The notes beneath the pieces are model-generated. The model was not told the origin of the DNA, ran no database searches, and was given only the letters and a program-made list of their open reading frames with translations. From an uncultured Collinsella sp. (GTDB lineage Bacteria; Actinomycetota; Coriobacteriia; Coriobacteriales; Coriobacteriaceae): DNA of 10,239 nucleotides. A program made the translations under genes and the position numbers. Below are positions 6,112-10,239 of this stretch, piece by piece (the first letter of the stretch is position 1; the number at the start of each line of letters is the position of its first letter). The stretch is taken from the NCBI GenBank assembly GCA_934650975.1, contig CAKUFW010000072.1, forward strand, positions 1-10,239, in the 5' to 3' direction.

Positions 6112-7869
6112 ATGTTCGCCTCATTCCAAAAGAAGTATTTCCTGTCCGACAAAGGTATCGCCGGCGTAAAGCGCGGCATATTCTGGACCACACTCACCAA
6201 TCTCATCACCATGGCCGGCATGGGCTTTTTGTTCCTGGTCATGGCCGGCTTTGTCGAGCATCTCGCCAGCGGGACTGACCTGCCGGATGCCCTGCCGATC
6301 GTGGGCGGCCTCCTGGTCTTTTTCGTGCTGCTCTTTGCCTCTAACTGGCAGCAGTATTACTACACCTACTGTATCTTTTACGAGGAGTGCGGCAAGCAGC
6401 GTATGGAGATTGCCGAGCGCTTGCGCAAACTGCCGCTGTCGTTCTTTGGCCGTCGCGACCTGGCCGATTTAACCGAGACCATCATGGGCGATGTCCAGAC
6501 CATGGAGCACGCCTACAGCCACGTGCTGGGAGAGCTCTGGGGCGCCATCATCGCGAGCGCCGTTGTGTTCGTGGCATCGCTGTTCTTTTGCTGGCAGCTG
6601 GCGATCGCGGCGTTTTGGAGCGTGCCCGTGGCCTTTGCCGTGTTGTTTATGACGCGCGGCCCCATGGCTCCGGTTTTCGATCACGTCCGTGCCGAGAAGG
6701 TTAAGGTTACCGAAGCAATCCAAGAGACGCTTGACTGCGTGCGCGAGATTCGCGCCACCAATCAAGAAGCCCATTATCTTGAGGGTCTTAACGCCGTGAT
6801 TGATGCCGAGGAGCGCGAGACTACCAAGGGAGAGCTCGCCAGTGGCCTGTTGGTCAACTCCGCCTTTGCCATCCTTCGTCTGGGTATCGCTACCACGCTG
6901 GTCACGGGCGCCGCGATGGTCGCTGCCGGACAGGTCGACTTTTTGGTGATGTTTGCCTTCCTGCTTATGGTGAGCCGCATCTATGCGCCCTTTGACCAGG
7001 CGTTGATGTTGATGACCGAGCTGTTTGCCGCCGAGTCGTCGGCCAAGCGCATGCGCTCCATCATGGAGGAGCCCGTGGCGCCGGGCAGCGAGAAGTTTGA
7101 GCCTGCGGGCCACGACGTGGTGTTCGACCACGTGGCGTTTGGCTATGCTGCGGGCGAGGACGGCCGCGCCGGCGAGAAAGTTCTTACCAATGTGAGCTTT
7201 ACCGCCAAAGAAGGCGAGGTCACGGCGTTGGTTGGTCCTTCGGGCTCCGGCAAGTCCACGGTGAGCCGCCTGGCCGCGCGCTTTTGGGATGCCACCGCGG
7301 GCAAGGTTACCGTGGGCGGCGTGGATGTTGCAGGCGTGGACCCCGAGGTGCTGCTGCGTGACTACGCCATCGTGTTCCAAGACGTGCTGCTCTTTGACGA
7401 CACGGTGATGGGAAATATCCGCCTCGGCCGCCGCGATGCCACCGACGAGGAGGTCCTGGCCGCTGCGCGAGCCGCCAACTGCGACGAGTTCGTGAGTCGC
7501 ATGCCGCAGGGCTACGACACCATGATTGGCGAGAACGGCTCCAAGCTTTCCGGCGGCGAACGCCAGCGCATTTCCATCGCCCGCGCGCTGCTTAAAGACG
7601 CGCCGATCGTACTGCTGGACGAGGCGACGGCGAGCTTGGATGTAGAGAACGAGACCGTGGTGCAGCAGGCGCTCTCCCGTTTGCTCGCCGGCAAAACGGT
7701 CATCGTGATCGCCCATCGCATGCGCACGGTGGAAAATGCCGACAAGATCGTCGTGCTTAAGGATGGCGTGGTCGCCGAGCAGGGCACTCCGGCACAGCTC
7801 AAGGCAGCAGGCGGAGAATTTGCCCGTATGGTCGCGCTGCAAAAGGAAGCGGCTGCCTGGCAGCTGTAG
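6112..7869 (+). CDS. ABC transporter half, permease fused to ATPase, YbtQ/IrtB-like
   Basis: This is the partner half-transporter, 585 residues. Hydrophobic spans lie near residues 23-47, 61-78, 141-160, 162-180, 249-271 and 274-290. The ATPase domain has Walker A GPSGSGKST (375-383, Lys381), Q-loop IVFQD, signature LSGGERQR (479-486), Walker B ending in Asp503-Glu504, a standard DEATASLD D-loop and switch His535. All catalytic residues are present, so this half appears fully canonical, in contrast to the altered D-loop of its neighbour. It begins at the base after the upstream stop and in the same reading frame, so the two proteins are separated by one TAA. Stoichiometric heterodimer production is implied. 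The substrate is inferred, as for the first half, to be a ferric siderophore or similar chelate. Confidence 0.9.
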   Translation: MFASFQKKYFLSDKGIAGVKRGIFWTTLTNLITMAGMGFLFLVMAGFVEHLASGTDLPDALPIVGGLLVFFVLLFASNWQQYYYTYCIFYEECGKQRMEIAERLRKLPLSFFGRRDLADLTETIMGDVQTMEHAYSHVLGELWGAIIASAVVFVASLFFCWQLAIAAFWSVPVAFAVLFMTRGPMAPVFDHVRAEKVKVTEAIQETLDCVREIRATNQEAHYLEGLNAVIDAEERETTKGELASGLLVNSAFAILRLGIATTLVTGAAMVAAGQVDFLVMFAFLLMVSRIYAPFDQALMLMTELFAAESSAKRMRSIMEEPVAPGSEKFEPAGHDVVFDHVAFGYAAGEDGRAGEKVLTNVSFTAKEGEVTALVGPSGSGKSTVSRLAARFWDATAGKVTVGGVDVAGVDPEVLLRDYAIVFQDVLLFDDTVMGNIRLGRRDATDEEVLAAARAANCDEFVSRMPQGYDTMIGENGSKLSGGERQRISIARALLKDAPIVLLDEATASLDVENETVVQQALSRLLAGKTVIVIAHRMRTVENADKIVVLKDGVVAEQGTPAQLKAAGGEFARMVALQKEAAAWQL

Positions 7870-7876
7870 AAAAGAG

Positions 7877-7899
7877 GTGAAGAGACCGTCCCTTTATCA
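7877..7899. repeat. Decayed copy of the 29-nt palindrome
   Basis: AGACCGTCCCTTTATCA (7883-7899) matches the right part of the palindrome at 3131-3159 at 14 of 17 positions. The preceding GTGA (7877-7880) matches its left end, with a few bases lost between. It lies 8 bases after the stop of the second ABC gene, so copies of this repeat stand at both ends of the araC-ABC unit. A separate 9-bp inverted repeat GAAGAGACC / GGTCTCTTC (7879-7887 with 7949-7957, 61-nt loop) overlaps it. No convincing T-tailed terminator is seen after the ABC genes. Confidence 0.5.
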
Positions 7900-8029
7900 T
7901 GCGTTCGGGGATGCAGAAAAGTATCGGGCCTCAATCCGTAAGGGCGGGGGTCTCTTCGAAGCCTAAATCTGTGTCGCGGCGAGCGGAATGTTAAAAATCT
8001 GGCGAGCCGTTCGTTAAGATTTCCAAAAG

Positions 8030-8078
8030 TTAGTTATGGCTGACCAAAATTGTTGGATAAACTATTTTTCGATAGTGT
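8030..8078. promoter_or_regulatory. Candidate metal-responsive control region upstream of the DUF6110/ATPase pair
   Basis: Two elements stand out in the 7870-8149 gap. TTAGTTATGGCTGACCAAA (8030-8048) matches 13 of 19 positions of the DtxR/IdeR consensus as I remember it. A dyad AAACTAT-6 nt-ATAGTGT (8059-8078) has six of seven pairs. No clear -35/-10 pair is visible; TTGTTG at 8050-8055 and TAAACT or GATAGT are weak candidates. The rest of the gap (7900-8029 and 8079-8135) holds only short GC dyads such as GGTGC/GCACC near 8102-8114. This is suggestive only. Confidence 0.3.
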
Positions 8079-8149
8079 GCTCGAGCAAGTTTGGTAACTC
8101 GGGTGCTAAGGCACCGTGCCGCAGTTGTTGCGGAAAAGGGAGAGACATC

Positions 8150-8398
8150 ATGAAGAAGTCCACGTTCAACACCCTGCTTGTCGGTGGCGGTTTTCTGCTT
8201 GGCACGGCCGGCATCAAGCTGCTCACCAGCGCGCCGGTTAAAAACGCCTGCGTGCAGGGCATGGCGTGCGGCATGCGTATCAAGAACGGCTACCAGGACA
8301 TGGTCGAGCAGGCAAAGGCCAATGTCGACGACATGGTTGCCGAGGCTGCCTACATCACCCAGAGCGAGGCTGACGCTGCGAGCAACGCAGTCGAGTAG
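8150..8398 (+). CDS. Small single-span membrane protein, DUF6110-like
   Basis: An 82-residue protein. The frame is open further upstream to 8036, but the ATG at 8150 follows an AAGGGAGAG ribosome binding site (8136-8144), and the upstream residues look non-coding. A Lys-Lys N-terminus is followed by a glycine-rich hydrophobic segment (about residues 6-26, with LLVGGGFLLGTAGIKLL) that should span or insert in the membrane. Next come Cys34 and Cys40 (C-x5-C) in a basic stretch, then an acidic amphipathic helix (QDMVEQAKANVDDMVAEA). I recognise the pattern as the DUF6110 family, which I recall adjacent to heavy-metal P-type ATPases; its function is not established. It is 18 bases upstream of, and in frame with, the ATPase gene, so an accessory or regulatory role in metal transport is inferred. 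Confidence 0.78.
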   Translation: MKKSTFNTLLVGGGFLLGTAGIKLLTSAPVKNACVQGMACGMRIKNGYQDMVEQAKANVDDMVAEAAYITQSEADAASNAVE

Positions 8399-8416
8399 CG
8401 CTCCCAGGCACAAACT

Positions 8417-10239
8417 ATGAGATTCTCGATTATCAGCGAGATCCCCGGCAGGACCCGCCTCCAGTTGGCGGGTCCTGTGCCAGAGAGCGATCTCGATGCG
8501 CTTCTAAAGCTCAGCGGCGAAATCGACGGCGTGCGCAAGGTGCGCGTCTACGGTCGCATCGGCCAGATGGCGCTCGAATTCGACGAGCCGCGCCGCGACG
8601 TCGTGCTGGCTGCCGTCGGCGCGCTCGATGCTCAGGCCATAGCCGACGCCAAGTCGGGCTACGTGATGCAGCTCGAGCCGCGCAAGCACAAGCTTGTCAT
8701 GGATCTGGCGACGCTCGTCGGCGCCCATTACGCGCGCCGTTGGTTTTTGCCCACGCCGCTGCGTGCCGTCTTTGTCGTGGCCGGTTACATGGCCTTTTTG
8801 CGCGCCGCTCTCCGCGAGCTCGCGCAACCGCGCCTGACCGTTCCCGTGCTCGACGCGTCGGCCATCGGCATCTCGTTCGTCAAACGCGACGTCGACACCG
8901 CGGGCCAGACGATGTTCCTGCTCAACGTGGGCGAGCTGCTCGAGGACTACACGCGCGCCATGAGCGAAAACGAGCTCATCAACTCGCTGCTCGATGTACC
9001 CGACAAGGCGCAAAAGGTGGTCGGCGACACCGAGGTAAGCGTTGCTGCCACCGAGCTTGAGCCCGGCGATCTGGTCGCCGTGCGCACCGGTATGTCCATC
9101 TGCATTGACGGCGTGGTCGAGCAGGGGAGCGCTATGGTCAACCAGGCGACCCTGACCGGCGAGCCGCTTGCCGTCGAGCGTAGCGCAGGCGACGACGTGT
9201 TTGCCGGTACCGTCGTCGAGGACGGCAGCATCCTGGTGCGCGTGCGCGCCAACACGGCCCAGACCAAGCTGCGCTCGATCGTCTCGCTCGTGCAGACGGC
9301 CGACTCGCTCAAATCCGAGGGCCAGTCGCACATGGAGGACCTCGCCAACAAGATCGTCCCGTGGAACTTCCTGCTCGCGGGCCTGGTCGCGCTCACCACG
9401 CGCAGTCTCATTAAGACCTCTGCGGCGCTGATGGTCGACTATTCGTGCGCGCTCAAGCTCACGGGTTCCGTCGCCGTTATGACCGCCATGAGCGACGCCG
9501 CCAAGATGGGCGTCATGGTCAAGGGCGCCAAGTACTTTGAGTCGTTTGCCAAGGCCGACACCATTGTCTTTGATAAGACGGGCACGCTAACCGAGGCCCA
9601 GCCGCGCCTGGCTTGCGTGCTCACGACCGATGGCTGGAGCGAGGACGAGGTCCTGCGCCTTTCCGCCTGCCTGGAGGAGCATTTTCCGCATCCGGTGGCC
9701 CGCGCCGTCGTTAACGCCGCGTGTGAACGCGGGCTCGAACATCGTGAGCGCCATGCCGCCGTCGAGTACATCGTGGCGCACGGCATTGCCTCGTCCATCG
9801 AGGGACGTCGAGCGATCATCGGTTCGGCGCACTTTGTGTTTGAAGACGAGGGCGCGCAGCTCGAGTCTGACATCAAGGAGCGCATCGAGTCCCAGATGCA
9901 GGGCCTGTCGCCGCTCTACCTGGCAGTCGATGGCACGGTCGTGGGCGTGCTCGGCATCGAGGACCCACTCAAGCCCGGGGTGCGCGAGGCCATTGCCGAC
10001 CTGCACGCGCTGGGCGTCAAGCACGTCGTCATGCTCACGGGCGACTCCGAGCGCACGGCGGAGCGCATTGCGCGCGAGGCGGGCGTCGACGAGTTTAAGG
10101 CCGAGCTGCTGCCCGAGGATAAGTACACCTACGTGGAGCAGATCAAGCGTGAGGGGCGCCGTGTTGCCATGGTGGGCGACGGCGTCAACGACTCGCCGGC
10201 GCTGGGTCTGGCCGACGTGGGCCTGGCCATGGGCGGCGG
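8417..10239 (+). CDS. Heavy-metal translocating P-type ATPase (3'-truncated by window)
   Basis: An ATP-driven cation pump of the P1B-like group; 607 codons are visible and the end lies outside the window. Residues 1-70 form an HMA-like fold (IPGRTRLQL) without the usual CxxC. Membrane segments of modest hydrophobicity follow near 108-130 and 145-175. The actuator-domain TGE is at 247-249. A further membrane pair lies at about 312-360, carrying Tyr342-Ser343-Cys344 (DYSCALKL) where CPC or SPC is expected. The phosphorylation domain has DKTGTLT with Asp386 as the phospho-acceptor. The P1B-typical HP motif is His425-Pro426, followed by TGDS (541-544) and the hinge GDGVNDSPAL from Gly587. All catalytic motifs are intact. 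The metal cannot be assigned because the selectivity motif is atypical. The Shine-Dalgarno is weak (AGG at 8406-8408), suggesting coupling to the upstream small gene. Confidence 0.93.
   Translation, partial: MRFSIISEIPGRTRLQLAGPVPESDLDALLKLSGEIDGVRKVRVYGRIGQMALEFDEPRRDVVLAAVGALDAQAIADAKSGYVMQLEPRKHKLVMDLATLVGAHYARRWFLPTPLRAVFVVAGYMAFLRAALRELAQPRLTVPVLDASAIGISFVKRDVDTAGQTMFLLNVGELLEDYTRAMSENELINSLLDVPDKAQKVVGDTEVSVAATELEPGDLVAVRTGMSICIDGVVEQGSAMVNQATLTGEPLAVERSAGDDVFAGTVVEDGSILVRVRANTAQTKLRSIVSLVQTADSLKSEGQSHMEDLANKIVPWNFLLAGLVALTTRSLIKTSAALMVDYSCALKLTGSVAVMTAMSDAAKMGVMVKGAKYFESFAKADTIVFDKTGTLTEAQPRLACVLTTDGWSEDEVLRLSACLEEHFPHPVARAVVNAACERGLEHRERHAAVEYIVAHGIASSIEGRRAIIGSAHFVFEDEGAQLESDIKERIESQMQGLSPLYLAVDGTVVGVLGIEDPLKPGVREAIADLHALGVKHVVMLTGDSERTAERIAREAGVDEFKAELLPEDKYTYVEQIKREGRRVAMVGDGVNDSPALGLADVGLAMGG
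8448..8478 (+). other. Stable hairpin at the start of the ATPase coding region
   Basis: AGGACCCGCC (8450-8459) pairs perfectly with GGCGGGTCCT (8467-8476) around a 7-nt loop, extended by C8449-G8477 and G8448-U8478. A smaller stem (CTCG/CGAG, about 8425-8440) lies just before it. These fall in codons 3-21 of the ATPase, next to a weak Shine-Dalgarno, and could limit free initiation. There is no T tract, so it is not an intrinsic terminator. Confidence 0.45.

Noticed and set aside
6469..7842. 457-codon open frame on the minus strand inside the second ABC gene
   Set aside because: It is an antisense shadow of a clearly coding gene with intact ABC motifs, with the same His/Gly/Leu-rich composition artefact. 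The frames at 5074-6009 and 8504-9331 on the minus strand are rejected for the same reason.
7879..7957. GAAGAGACC / GGTCTCTTC inverted repeat as a terminator for the ABC genes
   Set aside because: The arms are only 9 bp with a 61-nt loop, and no T tract follows. It is probably chance or part of the decayed repeat.
7736..7966. 76-codon plus-strand ORF running past the end of the second ABC gene
   Set aside because: Most of it overlaps the ABC gene in another frame; there is no ribosome binding site, motif or independent coding bias.
7979..8021. Imperfect 20-nt direct repeat beginning GCGAGC with 23-bp period
   Set aside because: Only 14 of 20 positions match, and the match is concentrated in two short blocks; too weak to call a site.
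8036..8149. 38-codon upstream extension of the small DUF6110-like gene
   Set aside because: The upstream residues (MADQNCWINYF...) lack family character and overlap candidate operators, while the ATG at 8150 has a good ribosome binding site and begins a typical Lys-Lys plus hydrophobic N-terminus.
1..10239. CRISPR array, tRNA or rRNA genes, or transposase
   Set aside because: No regularly spaced repeats beyond those listed, no cloverleaf or rRNA signature, and no transposase or integrase motif were seen on either strand.

Overview
The window looks like a high-GC chromosome segment from a Coriobacteriia (Actinomycetota) gut bacterium, most likely Collinsella or a close relative. This assignment is an inference. 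It rests on the strong C/G third-position bias, a gatA-gatB pair of actinobacterial character, a short palindrome (half TGTGACAAAGGGAC) that I recall as common in these genomes, and a DUF6110-like gene beside a P-type ATPase. No sequence search was possible.

Layout. (1) 1-2900, plus strand: the 3' part of gatA, overlapping by one base a complete gatB. These encode two subunits of the tRNA-dependent amidotransferase that makes Gln-tRNA(Gln) and/or Asn-tRNA(Asn). (2) 2901-3166: a gap between convergent genes, packed with secondary structure. It holds a 143-bp element with 41-nt inverted arms around a small hairpin, a strong intrinsic terminator, and a perfect 14-bp-arm palindrome. (3) 3167-4165, minus strand: an AraC-family regulator. 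(4) 4166-4284: a divergent control region with a good promoter for the regulator, a 28-bp near-perfect palindrome at its expected transcription start, and a 15-bp direct repeat with a 21-bp period. (5) 4285-7869, plus strand: two half-size ABC transporters (membrane domain fused to ATPase) in the same frame, separated only by a stop codon. Architecture, the divergent AraC gene and the DEATAFADPENE Walker-B/D-loop segment of the first half resemble the YbtPQ/IrtAB exporter-fold siderophore importers. (6) 7870-8149: a gap with a decayed copy of the 3131-3159 palindrome and possible metal-regulator operators. (7) 8150-10239, plus strand: a small single-span protein (DUF6110-like), then, 18 nt on, a heavy-metal P-type ATPase that runs off the window. 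Its ion-site motif is Tyr-Ser-Cys rather than Cys-Pro-Cys, and its N-terminal domain lacks the CxxC metal site.

Taken together, a housekeeping translation operon is followed by two adjacent metal-homeostasis modules: a probable iron-siderophore uptake unit under its own AraC regulator, and a probable metal-transporting ATPase with a small membrane partner. The most notable observations are the regulatory architecture of the araC/ABC divergent region, which changes the likely start codon of the regulator; the palindrome copies on both sides of the araC-ABC unit; the large nested inverted repeat after gatB; the extra segment of about 60 residues in GatB; and the atypical ATPase with its small partner.
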